Of a stretch of 64,000 bases of DNA, positions 1 to 8,844 are shown in pieces. The position numbers were made by a program, and so were the translations under genes. Origin of the DNA: Candidatus Lernaella stagnicola (GTDB lineage: Bacteria; Lernaellota; Lernaellaia; Lernaellales; Lernaellaceae); assembly GCA_030765525.1 (NCBI GenBank), contig JAVCCK010000038.1, positions 286,882-350,881 on the forward strand, given 5' to 3'. Under the pieces are notes generated by a model, which searched no databases, had not been told where the DNA came from, and saw nothing but the letters and a program-made list of their open reading frames with translations. Position 1 is the first letter of the stretch. Each line of letters opens with the position of its first letter.

Positions 1-2
1 AT

Positions 3-935
3 TTGGCTGGTCTAACCTACGGCGTTACCGACAACATTATGGTCGGCGCGAGCATCTTTTTCGCCGATATCGAAATCAAGATGGACCCCATTTTCACGCC
101 GGGATCCTCCGAGCGCCTGGGCGTGGCGACGCGGGATGAGTTTTACAAGTTGCTGGAAAAACTCGGTCGACCGCGGCCGAAGCACGTGTATAAGAGCGAT
201 CCCTTCGACGCGGGCGACCTGGACATGTTCGTGACGTGGAATTGGTACCGCACGAATTGGTTCTCGACCGCCTCGACGCTGCACGTGTTCGCGCCGACGG
301 CTCACCAGGCCGAGCCGGACAAGGCCTTGATCTTCGCGCTGGGCCCGGATCTGGACACCGGCAACGCGGCGTGGGGCATCGGGCTGGGCAAGGTATTCGA
401 CTTCCGGCCCCCGGCGCCTGCCGACGTGGTGACCTTCACCTTCACGGTGGACGGTGCGGTGTTTTTCCAATCCAAGCGGCGCAGCCCGGAGTTTCTGGCA
501 CCCAACCGCGACGTTTGGGACTACATGAAATCCCAGGGCGTCGAGTTGGACTTCTTCCCGAATTTGTCTGATATCGATAGTCACTATTACTACACGCCGC
601 CGCCGTGGATTGCCGTCAGCGGGGGCATCGGCCTCGGCATTTTCGGTATTTCCTACCGCCATGGCTGGGGTTTCGAGGGTAAGTACGAAACCAACAGCCC
701 GGGTTTCAAGCAGGTGATCGACGAGATCGGCCTGGTGGGAACGGGCGACGACGGCAAGATCATCGTGTCCACCGGGTTGCCGCTAACGCCTCTGTACATT
801 CCGGCGTTGGCGCAAATTCGGTTTGAATACGTCACCGACGGTCGCAACGCGATGGTGTTCCGTGACATCTACCAGATCGGCGTGGGCTTCCTCATTCCCT
901 TGGCACCGCCCGAGAAATACCGGTTGAAAGAGTAA
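3..935 (+). CDS. Outer-membrane beta-barrel-like protein, C-terminal part
   Basis: The window starts inside this gene. The frame is open from the first complete codon to TAA at 933-935, so about 310 C-terminal residues are seen and any signal peptide lies outside. The visible part alternates short Gly/aromatic amphipathic stretches (for example GASIFFADIEI and GGIGLGIFGISYRHG) with polar turns, and it ends with an aromatic strand before PEKYRLKE. This is the look of an outer membrane barrel, which is inference. No specific family was recognised. The stop is 11 nt before the start of the next lipoprotein gene, so the two are probably co-transcribed. It could instead be a soluble periplasmic beta-rich protein. 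Confidence 0.5.
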   Translation: MAGLTYGVTDNIMVGASIFFADIEIKMDPIFTPGSSERLGVATRDEFYKLLEKLGRPRPKHVYKSDPFDAGDLDMFVTWNWYRTNWFSTASTLHVFAPTAHQAEPDKALIFALGPDLDTGNAAWGIGLGKVFDFRPPAPADVVTFTFTVDGAVFFQSKRRSPEFLAPNRDVWDYMKSQGVELDFFPNLSDIDSHYYYTPPPWIAVSGGIGLGIFGISYRHGWGFEGKYETNSPGFKQVIDEIGLVGTGDDGKIIVSTGLPLTPLYIPALAQIRFEYVTDGRNAMVFRDIYQIGVGFLIPLAPPEKYRLKE

Positions 936-946
936 TGGAGGGCATC

Positions 947-2515
947 ATGAAAAAAATAGCCACGGCCACAATCATTGCCTTCACGTTTGCGCTGGCGATT
1001 ACGCTGATTCCGTCCTGCATGGGCGAGCCGGCGGATGAACACTCCATCGAATGGTTGCTGCGCGAGGGTAAGACTCTGCTGGAGAATCACGACGGGTCCA
1101 AGGCCTACAATCTCTTTCATCAGGTTGTCGAGCGCGATCCGGACAACTTGGAGGGCTTGTACGGCCTCATCCTATCGCTGGATCACCGGGTCTTCGCCAA
1201 TATCGACGGCGTGATCGACCTGCTGGCCGGCGTGTATATTTTCGAGCCGTCGCGCGAGGATTGCCGCGACGCCTGCGACCGCTTGGCCGAATGCAACTTG
1301 TTCGAAGAGGCATGGACGACACCCGAAACGTGTATGCAGGATTGCCCCTTCTCGCTGCAACCCTTCATGTTCGACACCATGCTCGACGGCAGCACGTGCA
1401 ATAAAATTCGCGGTGACGGCCTGGAGTGGATCGTGCCCACCAAGCCGGCCAACTGCAAAGCCTTATGCGAGAATCTGGACTTCTGCGGCAAGATCGTCCC
1501 GCCGGTCACCTTCACCGTCGAGGAATGCATCACGCATTGCCCCCACGCCTATGTCGAGCGGCACAGCAAGTGCTACCTGGAAAGCCTGGGATCCTGCAAC
1601 GGCCAGGACCGCACCTGTTTCGAGCACACGACCGTCGGCGTGCAGATTCTCTTCCGTGAGATCGGCATCTTCGTACCGCCGCAAATCGACGAGTACAGCA
1701 AGTTTCTGCTGGAGCGGCCTAACGACTACCAATACGATCTGGAAGATTACTACTGGAGCCTGGTCGACCCGCCGTTGGAGATCAATCTCGAGGGACGCTA
1801 CGACCACGGCTTCCTTTATCTGTCGCGCGCGTTGGGGAACTTCTTCCACGTGTTGTTGCTGACGGCCACATCGGTCCAGTTGGAGATGAACTTTCCGAAC
1901 TTCGACCTGAACTTCAACTACGGCAACCCGCAGGGCGCGGAGGAATTTGTCGACGCGGCGATCGTCTCGATGGAGATTCTCCTGTACGACCCGATCTACC
2001 CCAACGGCTTTACAGTGTACGACGAGCCGTGGGCTTACGAGAACGTCAAGCAAGGCGGGTTGGCGATCGGCCGCGGCTTCGGCTCCATCGCCGACATGTT
2101 CGACTTCATGTTCGTCGATCACGATCGGCAACTGGGCAAGGCGCTGCATTACGACGACGATAACAATAACTTCAATTGGGACGACAACGAAACGTGGACG
2201 CTGCCGGGCTTCGACGATATCGTGCTGACCAAGGCGCAATGCGCGGCCATCCGCGATTTCGCCCGCGCGATGGAAGCGAATTTGCTGGAGCGCGAACCGG
2301 TACAGATCGAGCTGCTGACCGGCATTTTGGAAAGCTTCAACCTCGGCTCGTTCGATTTCATCGTCGACCTGCTGATCGCCTGGACGGAAGACGGCACCTT
2401 CGACGTCTCGCCGCTGTTCTGGGAGCCCGGCCGCTACGACTTCCGCATCCTGTTACAGCAACTGATCGACGAGTTGAAGATCGTGGCAAAGATCATCGAC
2501 GAATTTGATCTGTAA
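947..2515 (+). CDS. Cys-rich lipoprotein with N-terminal TPR-like region
   Basis: Start chosen at ATG 947 because GGAGGG lies just upstream; an in-frame ATG at 935 overlaps the previous stop but has no clear ribosome site. Residues 1-24 are a lipoprotein signal (MKKIATAT... LIPSC, lipid Cys24). Residues ~35-75 look like one TPR-type helix pair (AYNLFHQVVERDPDNLEGLYGL). A Cys-rich segment of roughly 130 residues follows. It holds two copies of a C-x3-C-x5-C-x12/13-C-x3-C module, then more paired Cys. The remaining ~300 residues are helical and acidic with no recognised family. It is likely anchored in the periplasm or outer membrane and disulfide-bonded (inference). Function unknown. It forms an operon with the upstream barrel-like gene. 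Confidence 0.65.
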   Translation: MKKIATATIIAFTFALAITLIPSCMGEPADEHSIEWLLREGKTLLENHDGSKAYNLFHQVVERDPDNLEGLYGLILSLDHRVFANIDGVIDLLAGVYIFEPSREDCRDACDRLAECNLFEEAWTTPETCMQDCPFSLQPFMFDTMLDGSTCNKIRGDGLEWIVPTKPANCKALCENLDFCGKIVPPVTFTVEECITHCPHAYVERHSKCYLESLGSCNGQDRTCFEHTTVGVQILFREIGIFVPPQIDEYSKFLLERPNDYQYDLEDYYWSLVDPPLEINLEGRYDHGFLYLSRALGNFFHVLLLTATSVQLEMNFPNFDLNFNYGNPQGAEEFVDAAIVSMEILLYDPIYPNGFTVYDEPWAYENVKQGGLAIGRGFGSIADMFDFMFVDHDRQLGKALHYDDDNNNFNWDDNETWTLPGFDDIVLTKAQCAAIRDFARAMEANLLEREPVQIELLTGILESFNLGSFDFIVDLLIAWTEDGTFDVSPLFWEPGRYDFRILLQQLIDELKIVAKIIDEFDL

Positions 2516-2540
2516 AATCGTTTTCGGTATGCCATCACGG

Positions 2541-2580
2541 ATCCCGTCGGCGCGACATCGCCCGGCGGGATTCTTATATT
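2541..2580 (+). terminator. Intrinsic terminator
   Basis: A 10-bp stem (2541-2550 with 2562-2571, one G-U pair) with an 11-nt loop is followed by TTCTTATATT. It sits between the lipoprotein stop and the ceramidase-like gene. The T tract is imperfect. Confidence 0.5.
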
Positions 2581-2611
2581 GAGGCCCGTGAAACAACAAG
2601 GAAGAGGACTC

Positions 2612-3955
2612 ATGAAACGCACGTGTTTCGTTGCGCTGCTCGTCATGGCGATGGTGATGCTCGGTTCCGGGGCCCCGACACCGGCCGGTCAAGCCGCCCT
2701 ATTCCAAGTGGGGATGGCGAAAGTCGACCTGACGCCCGACCCGCAGGCAATGTCGATAACGCTCAACGGGTACGCCGGGCGCGGCAAACAACCGGCCACC
2801 GGCGTCCTCGACCCGATCTACGCCCGCGCCATGGTGATCACCGACCCCGGCAAACGCGAATTGGCGATCCTCGCGATGGACTTGTGCTTCGTCAACAGCG
2901 AAGTGCGGGACATGGCCGTGGCCCGCCTCGAGCCGCACGGCTTCGGCGAACACAATCTGATGATCACCGCCACCCACACCCACGCCGCGCCCTCGGCATA
3001 CGACCGCCGGTGGATCACCGCCGCGCTGATGGGCCCCTTCGACGAAGCAATTCTCAATCAGGTCGTGGACGGCATCGTCACGGCGGTGCTGGAAGCCAAA
3101 CGCAAGCAGCAACCCGCGCAAATTCAGTACGACGTGTCGGAGTTGGCGGACATGAACCGCAGCCGGCGCGACCCGGCCTTCGATGTGGCCGTCGGCACCG
3201 TCGAGGGCGTGAAGCCGAACCCGGAAAAATACCAAACCGACCGGCGGCTGACTGTCTTTCACATCACGACGCCGGAGGGAAAACCGCTGGGCGCGCTGGT
3301 TCACTTTGCGTCGCACCCGACAGTGCTGTCTCCGGACAACCTACAAATTTCCGCTGATTGGCCCGGGGTCATGAACCGGGAAATCGAAAAGCAATTAGGC
3401 GAGAATACGGTCTCGATGTTCGTCAACGGCGCGCTGGGTGATGCCGCCCCGACGCCGGATTGGAGCACGCCGGAACAGGAAATCAAAGACACCGAAAAAT
3501 ACGGCTCCCAGATGGCCGCGGCGGTGATCGCGCGACTGCCGCAGACCAAGCCCCTGCGTGACGCTGTTGTCGCCGGTTTCACGAATCGTGCGGTGTTCGA
3601 TCAAGTGGAACTGCAACCGCTGGGCGGCATGCCGATGCATCGCGGCTTCTCGCGCGTTGTCTATCTACGGCCGGACCAGCCGTTTCAAGCGGTGCGACTC
3701 GGGCACTTCGTCATTCTGGGCGCTCCGGGCGAGCCGACGACGCTGGCCGCGCGTTCGCTGGAGACGCTCTGCAACGATGGCTTCCACTGCCTCACCGCCG
3801 GGCCGGTCAATGGGTACATGGGCTACTTCGCCACGCCGGCGGTGTACGATGAAGGCGGCTACGCGGCGGGCGCCAGCTTTTGGGGTCGCGACACGGTCAT
3901 GAAAATAAAGAAAGCGCTGCAGCCCGCGGCGATGGTCGTGCAATCGGATTGGTAG
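2612..3955 (+). CDS. Neutral/alkaline ceramidase-like secreted hydrolase
   Basis: Start chosen at ATG 2612 (GAAGAGG upstream) rather than the in-frame codon at 2579. Residues 1-29 are a Sec signal peptide ending near GQA. The mature part resembles the neutral/alkaline non-lysosomal ceramidase N-terminal domain. It opens with VGMAKVDLTP and carries the metal-site motif ATHTHAAP (His122, His124). It also has FASHPTVLSPDN with ISADWPG, and NGALGDAAPT, matching conserved family blocks. Known family members are zinc amidases that cleave ceramide to sphingosine and fatty acid. At 447 aa it lacks the C-terminal Ig-like domain of full-length ceramidases, as in many bacterial homologues annotated only by this domain. 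The true substrate is uncertain. The KDSR-like SDR at 49.5 kb makes a sphingolipid link plausible. Confidence 0.7.
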   Translation: MKRTCFVALLVMAMVMLGSGAPTPAGQAALFQVGMAKVDLTPDPQAMSITLNGYAGRGKQPATGVLDPIYARAMVITDPGKRELAILAMDLCFVNSEVRDMAVARLEPHGFGEHNLMITATHTHAAPSAYDRRWITAALMGPFDEAILNQVVDGIVTAVLEAKRKQQPAQIQYDVSELADMNRSRRDPAFDVAVGTVEGVKPNPEKYQTDRRLTVFHITTPEGKPLGALVHFASHPTVLSPDNLQISADWPGVMNREIEKQLGENTVSMFVNGALGDAAPTPDWSTPEQEIKDTEKYGSQMAAAVIARLPQTKPLRDAVVAGFTNRAVFDQVELQPLGGMPMHRGFSRVVYLRPDQPFQAVRLGHFVILGAPGEPTTLAARSLETLCNDGFHCLTAGPVNGYMGYFATPAVYDEGGYAAGASFWGRDTVMKIKKALQPAAMVVQSDW

Positions 3956-4033
3956 AGGCGTGCGCGCCGCGTGATCGCCGTCGAGCATGAGTGAACCAAC
4001 CGGCGGGAAAGCAGGCCCGAGCGTCGTTTCTTG

Positions 4034-6169
4034 TTACCACCCAGGCACTTTGAGATTGCGCTGCTTGGCGAAAGTCTTGGGATCCTGACGGCGGGAAAAC
4101 ACTTCGATCAAAGCCAGCAGTTCTATGGCCGCCTCGCCGTCAAAATGCTCGCGCACGGCGGCGGGCCATTCGCTGAGCTCGACGCGGGTGGTCTCGCGCG
4201 AGGCGACGAAGCGCAACACGAACGGCAGCAATTCGCGGTACTCCTTCTCACGCCCGGTGCGCCGATAGTGATAGAGCTGCAGCCATAGCAGCAACTCGCG
4301 CTGGTCTTCTTGCTGCACACTCTGGTGCAATTCGTACACGAGGCGGTCGTTGTCGTCGTCGACTCCACGCAGCAACAGATTTTCCAGATACAACAACCCG
4401 TCAAGCGGATCGTCCGGATTGGCCAGGCGCGCCGCGCGATAAAGATCGAGGGCCGCTTCGCCTTGCTCGTGGTGTTTGCACAGCGCGGCGGCGGTCAGCA
4501 ACAACTTGCCGTCCTGAGTGGAATACGAAAGCTCGCGCATGGCCACCAGCGCTGCGTCCGTGCGCCCGGCGGCGAAGCGCAGGCGACCCAGTTCGAAAAG
4601 CAACCGCGGCTCGCGGTGTCGACGGGTCAGCAGTTGCTCGTAGACGGCGAGCGCTTCTTCGCGCCGTCCGAGTCGCTCAAGCAACCCGGCGCGGATGATG
4701 TTCACCAAACGGCGGTCCGTCCTGCTTCGCTTCGCGGCGGCAAGTCGTCGGAGCGTTCGCAGCGCTCGTTCGGTTTCGGCCAATTCGACGGCCAGCGATG
4801 CGTAGCGCTGCAGGCGCGCGGTGGAAAGCGCGGCGGAGTCGAAAAGACTTTTTTCGAGGTGGGCGAACGCGAGGCTTTTATCGCCCGAAAACTCGATCGC
4901 CTTGGTTAGCAACTGCTCGACACTCTCGTCGGCGGGCGCGAGGTTCGCGGCGCGTTCCAGCAAAGGAATGGCCGTCTGAAATTGCCGCTTCCGGTAATAG
5001 ATTCGCCCGGCGGTTTCCAGCGCCCAGAGCGTATCCCCGCGTTGCTCTAACTGAGCGTGCAGGATCGGCAGCGCTTCGTCATAACGGCCGGTTTCCACGA
5101 GCAAGGTTACGTAGTCCTGACGCAGTTGCGCGTCGGCGGGGTAGCGATCGCGCAATCCCTTCAACTCGGTTTCGGCCCGCGGATAGTTGCCGTTGCGCAG
5201 CAGGTAGTGAGCCAGCAGACGCCGGTGGCTGTCGTCACCGCCCATTTCCAGGATGCGTTCGAGCGCCCACGCGGCGGCGGCGTAATCTCCGTTGCGTTCG
5301 GCGATCTGCCACACTTCGACGATGATTTCGCCGTCCCAGGGGGCCCGTTGCGCCGCTTCGGTCCATAGGGCCTGCGCTTCCACCAAGCGGCCGGTTGCGG
5401 CATAAAAGCGCGCCACTTCCGCAAGCAACGCGGGCGGACGCGGCCCGATGGCCAGGGCTTGTTCATAAGCCTGCCGCTGATCCTCTTCCTGCCGGGCGTC
5501 GCCGTACAAACGGGCGAGGCGTAAGTATGCTTCAAAGTCATGCCGGTTGCGCCGGATGGCATCTTGGTACCACACGAGCGCCACGTCATCGCGGCCCGCC
5601 TGCCGCCACATGTCGCCCGCCTCGCGGCTTTCGGCGTAGGCATGAATGTCGATGGCGACGATGCGCCGATAGTTTTCGTTGGCTTCTTCGTAGCGCCCGT
5701 CGCGCCAGTATTCGCGCGCGCCGCCCAGCAGTTTCACGCTGGCCGGATTGAGTGGTTTGCGATCCAAATACCACGCCGCTCGCGCCGCCGCGTCGCAGGG
5801 ACTATGTTCGCCCCGCCCGAGGATCTCGGTCTGTTCGCGCAGCGTTTTGCCTTGCTGGTCCACCAGGGAGACGTGCAGCGTTTCGCGCTTGCCGTCGTAT
5901 TGGTAGTCGAGCAACACGCCGCGCTCGGTTTGCTGCTCTTTCATGAAGGCGGTGAAGACCGGACCGCCGGTGCGGGTGGGCGAAACGGCGATGGCGAAAC
6001 GCCCGTTGGCCTCGACGGCCGCGGGGGCGCAGCGGGTTAGAGGCGCCAGCACGCGCTCGGGCACGCCCGGCGCCGCGCCCCAAGCCCACGTGCGGGTTGT
6101 CGGTTCGGCCCAGGCGGTCCCCGTCAACAGGGCCAGGGCCAACCATGCGAGGGTAAATCGCCTTACCAT
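4034..6169 (-). CDS. Secreted TPR-repeat protein
   Basis: Start chosen at ATG 6169, giving 711 aa and a clear signal peptide (MVRRFTLAWLALALL...AWA). It overlaps the stop of the upstream PP-loop gene by 7 nt, so translation is probably coupled. After a short beta-rich N-terminal part (~25-140) the protein is a long array of TPR-like helix pairs. They show typical A-x-x-x-Y/A spacing, such as YREANENYRRIVAIDIHAY-type and LEAYLRLARLYGDARQ-type repeats, reaching to about residue 640. Such proteins are usually periplasmic scaffolds. No catalytic motif was seen. The exact role is unknown. Confidence 0.7.
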   Translation of the reverse strand: MVRRFTLAWLALALLTGTAWAEPTTRTWAWGAAPGVPERVLAPLTRCAPAAVEANGRFAIAVSPTRTGGPVFTAFMKEQQTERGVLLDYQYDGKRETLHVSLVDQQGKTLREQTEILGRGEHSPCDAAARAAWYLDRKPLNPASVKLLGGAREYWRDGRYEEANENYRRIVAIDIHAYAESREAGDMWRQAGRDDVALVWYQDAIRRNRHDFEAYLRLARLYGDARQEEDQRQAYEQALAIGPRPPALLAEVARFYAATGRLVEAQALWTEAAQRAPWDGEIIVEVWQIAERNGDYAAAAWALERILEMGGDDSHRRLLAHYLLRNGNYPRAETELKGLRDRYPADAQLRQDYVTLLVETGRYDEALPILHAQLEQRGDTLWALETAGRIYYRKRQFQTAIPLLERAANLAPADESVEQLLTKAIEFSGDKSLAFAHLEKSLFDSAALSTARLQRYASLAVELAETERALRTLRRLAAAKRSRTDRRLVNIIRAGLLERLGRREEALAVYEQLLTRRHREPRLLFELGRLRFAAGRTDAALVAMRELSYSTQDGKLLLTAAALCKHHEQGEAALDLYRAARLANPDDPLDGLLYLENLLLRGVDDDNDRLVYELHQSVQQEDQRELLLWLQLYHYRRTGREKEYRELLPFVLRFVASRETTRVELSEWPAAVREHFDGEAAIELLALIEVFSRRQDPKTFAKQRNLKVPGW

Positions 6170-7011
6170 ATCTTGTTTTTGAGTTGTTCCTCGTTGCGCG
6201 CCACGGCTTCGTCGAGGTCGACGCCCGCGGCTCGCAATCGTTCGGTGACGATTTCGTGGATGAGCGGTTCCCGGCTTTCGATGTACGCTTCGACCCTTTC
6301 CGGCGGATACGCCGTGTGCATGTCGAGCACCACGTCGCCGAGGTGCTGCAGGCCGGGAATGCAAATCGGTTGCACGCCGTGCACGCCGCGTCGGAACTGG
6401 TACCCCACCCACATGCCGGCGTCTTGCATGAGCAATCGCTCTTCGGGCTTGGTGATGCTTATCTCCAGCAAGGGGAAACGGTAATCGATGCCGTATTTGC
6501 GATAGATACGGGCTTTGGCTTTTCGCGTGGCGGGCATACTCATTACCGCGTATTCACCGCCGACACTGCTGCACATAAACGTACGCGGAATGCCGCGAAT
6601 CAGGTTGTAAGCAATGATCTCGGCCATCATGCTGGTTTGGCAGCCGAGGCACCAAATGAAGTGTCCGTATTCGCGCAAATCCGCCCAGAAATGGTCGAGC
6701 GTCAGCCGCTGAAAGTCTTTGCTGACGTTGTTGATCGTGTGGAAGACGCGCTTGGCGCCAAAGATGCGCTGCATGTCCTGCGCGTGCTTTTTCGACCACC
6801 GCACGAAAAGGCTGCCGTAGTTGTGGTGGAGCGTCCACAGATGAATTTCGCCCGCGTAACGCTTGCCCATGATCCAGGCCACGATTGTGCTGTCCAAACC
6901 GCCGGAATAGGCCACGGTGAACGATCCGGGCTCGGTTTCCGTCCACAATTCGTCCATTTTTCGGTAGACCGCCCGGCGCATTTCCTCGGAGTATTCTTCT
7001 GGTGCTGTCAC
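6163..7011 (-). CDS. PP-loop ATP pyrophosphatase family protein
   Basis: GTG start at 7011 with a GGGAGAG ribosome site. Residues 33-41 (VAYSGGLDS) are the PP-loop of N-type ATP pyrophosphatases, which adenylate a substrate before amidation or thiolation. A CxxC pair (WCLGC, Cys121 and Cys124) lies mid-domain and could bind metal or sulfur, as in tRNA-thiolating or QueC-like members. The 282-aa length fits a single-domain enzyme. It has no glutaminase domain, so it is not a complete asparagine synthase. The downstream partner is the overlapping secreted TPR gene, which gives no metabolic clue. The substrate cannot be assigned. Confidence 0.65.
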   Translation of the reverse strand: MTAPEEYSEEMRRAVYRKMDELWTETEPGSFTVAYSGGLDSTIVAWIMGKRYAGEIHLWTLHHNYGSLFVRWSKKHAQDMQRIFGAKRVFHTINNVSKDFQRLTLDHFWADLREYGHFIWCLGCQTSMMAEIIAYNLIRGIPRTFMCSSVGGEYAVMSMPATRKAKARIYRKYGIDYRFPLLEISITKPEERLLMQDAGMWVGYQFRRGVHGVQPICIPGLQHLGDVVLDMHTAYPPERVEAYIESREPLIHEIVTERLRAAGVDLDEAVARNEEQLKNKIW

Positions 7012-7134
7012 GGTCGCTCTCCCTCTTTTTCATCGCGCGACTTTACCACAATAACCATCGCGTGCCAGCCGAGAAACCGGCCGGTGGCCCCGTACGCGGT
7101 GGTTATACTATCCTCTAGACCAACGGAGGTTCGT

Positions 7135-8844
7135 ATGCGCAAAAGCCTGCTCTTTTTGTTTTCGATAGTGTTGCTGAGTTCGTTGGCCATCGCGGCCACG
7201 ATGGCGGCGGATGATCCGATCCTGGCGGCCATGCAAGCCGAACTGGCACGGTCGCAGGAATCGCTGCAGCTACCGGACTACGTGGCGCCCTATTATTTGG
7301 CCTATCGCCTCCAAGAAACCCGCGGCTTTTACGTGACGGGAACGTGCGGGGCGCTTTTCGACGACGGCGGCGGTCGCACGCGGCAAATCGCCGTGGAAGT
7401 GAGGGTGGGCGATTACGCTTTCGACAACACCTCGACGCGCTCGGAATTCGACAGCTTCGATCCCGACCTGGACACCTTCAATTACATGAACTACGTCGAC
7501 CTGCCCATCGAAGACGAAACCGACGCGATTCGCGGTCAGTTTTGGCGCCTGACCGACCTGCGATTCAAGAACGCGCTGGCCATGTACCTGGCGAAAAAGG
7601 CGCGGCTGGTCTACCGCGAAGACCCGGATAAGCGACTCGACGACTTCTCGCACGAACAACCCGCCCGGCATGTCGACGCGCCACTGGAGATCGGCATCGA
7701 CAAAGACCTCTGGCGCGATACCGTGCGCCGCGCCAGTTTGATCCTATTGGAATATCCGGAACTACTGGACACCGAAGCGCGGCTGCAGGCGCAGTGGATC
7801 ACCCGCTACCTGATCGACACCGAAGGCAGCGTCGTGGTGACGCGGGTATACCACTTCGCGTTCATCGCCGGCGCCGCCGCCTTGGCCAAGGACGGCATGA
7901 CCCTGCAGCATTCCTATGCGCGTTACGCGCGTTCGGCCGCCGGCATGCCCAAACCCGAGGAAGTCCTGGACGGCGTGCGGCAAATGGCTCGCGATCTGCT
8001 CGACCTGCGCCTCGCGCCCGTGCTCGAACCCTACGCCGGCCCGGCGATTTTGGACCCGACGGTGGCGGGCGTTTTTTTCCATGAAGCCATCGGCCACCGC
8101 TTGGAAGGCGATCGCACGCGGGGTATCGACGAGGGAAAAACCTTCAAGGGCAAGATCGGGCAAGAGATCCTACCGACCTTTCTGGACCTGGTCGATGACC
8201 CCACGCTGCGGCGCGCCGCCGGCCGCGATCTTAACGGCCATTACGCCTTTGACGACCAAGGCAGACCGGCGCAGCGGGTTACGTTGGTCGAAGCGGGCGT
8301 GCTGCGCGACTTTCTACGCTCGCGCACGCCGATCGAGGGCTTCGACGTCAGCAACGGCCACGGCCGCGCCTCCATACTCTATCGGCCGATCAGCCGGATG
8401 AGTAATTTGCTCGTGCGGTCGCGGAAAACGATGTCCACCGACAAACTCAAGCGTGAGCTTCTCAAATTGGCGCGAAAGGCGAACAAGCCTTACGGCCTGT
8501 GGCTGCGTTCGGGGATGGGTGGCGAGACGGCGACCGACCAGTTCAACTTTCAAGCCTTCGCCAATCGCCCGGTGATGCTGTACCGCGTCGACGCCCGAAC
8601 CGGCAAAGAACAACTCGTGCGCGGCGTCGAAGTGGTCGGCACGCCCCTGTTGTCGGTGAGCAAGGTCATCGCCGCCGGGGATGATATCGACGTGTTCAAC
8701 GGCTACTGCGGGGCCGAGTCGGGGTACGTGCCGGTCAGCACGGTTTCGCCCAGCCTGCTGGTGCGGGAAATCGAATTGCAGCGCACGCAAGACAAGCCCA
8801 CCAAGCCGCCGGTTCTTCCGCCGCCTTACGGTGTGAAGAAGTAA
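7135..8844 (+). CDS. tldD-like: TldD/PmbA-family metalloprotease with a signal peptide
   Basis: Start chosen at ATG 7135 with GGAGG at 7125-7129. The frame stays open far upstream, but that stretch is antisense to the PP-loop gene. The catalytic HExxxH motif is HEAIGH at residues 316-321, followed by RLEGDR as in TldD. Further TldD-like blocks include GFDVSNGHGRAS and KPYGLWLRSGMGGE. Family members act as TldD-TldE (PmbA) heterodimers that cleave unfolded peptides. Unusually, residues 1-25 form a hydrophobic Sec-type signal (LLFLFSIVLLSSLAIA), so the enzyme may be exported. No pmbA partner is nearby. A TATACT box at 7104-7109 may be its -10. The gene converges on and overlaps the methyltransferase by 19 nt. 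Confidence 0.8.
   Translation: MRKSLLFLFSIVLLSSLAIAATMAADDPILAAMQAELARSQESLQLPDYVAPYYLAYRLQETRGFYVTGTCGALFDDGGGRTRQIAVEVRVGDYAFDNTSTRSEFDSFDPDLDTFNYMNYVDLPIEDETDAIRGQFWRLTDLRFKNALAMYLAKKARLVYREDPDKRLDDFSHEQPARHVDAPLEIGIDKDLWRDTVRRASLILLEYPELLDTEARLQAQWITRYLIDTEGSVVVTRVYHFAFIAGAAALAKDGMTLQHSYARYARSAAGMPKPEEVLDGVRQMARDLLDLRLAPVLEPYAGPAILDPTVAGVFFHEAIGHRLEGDRTRGIDEGKTFKGKIGQEILPTFLDLVDDPTLRRAAGRDLNGHYAFDDQGRPAQRVTLVEAGVLRDFLRSRTPIEGFDVSNGHGRASILYRPISRMSNLLVRSRKTMSTDKLKRELLKLARKANKPYGLWLRSGMGGETATDQFNFQAFANRPVMLYRVDARTGKEQLVRGVEVVGTPLLSVSKVIAAGDDIDVFNGYCGAESGYVPVSTVSPSLLVREIELQRTQDKPTKPPVLPPPYGVKK

Noticed and set aside
6184..7134. N-terminal extension of the tldD-like gene
   Set aside because: The upstream part is antisense to the PP-loop ATPase. 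A good ribosome site and signal peptide mark the start at 7135.
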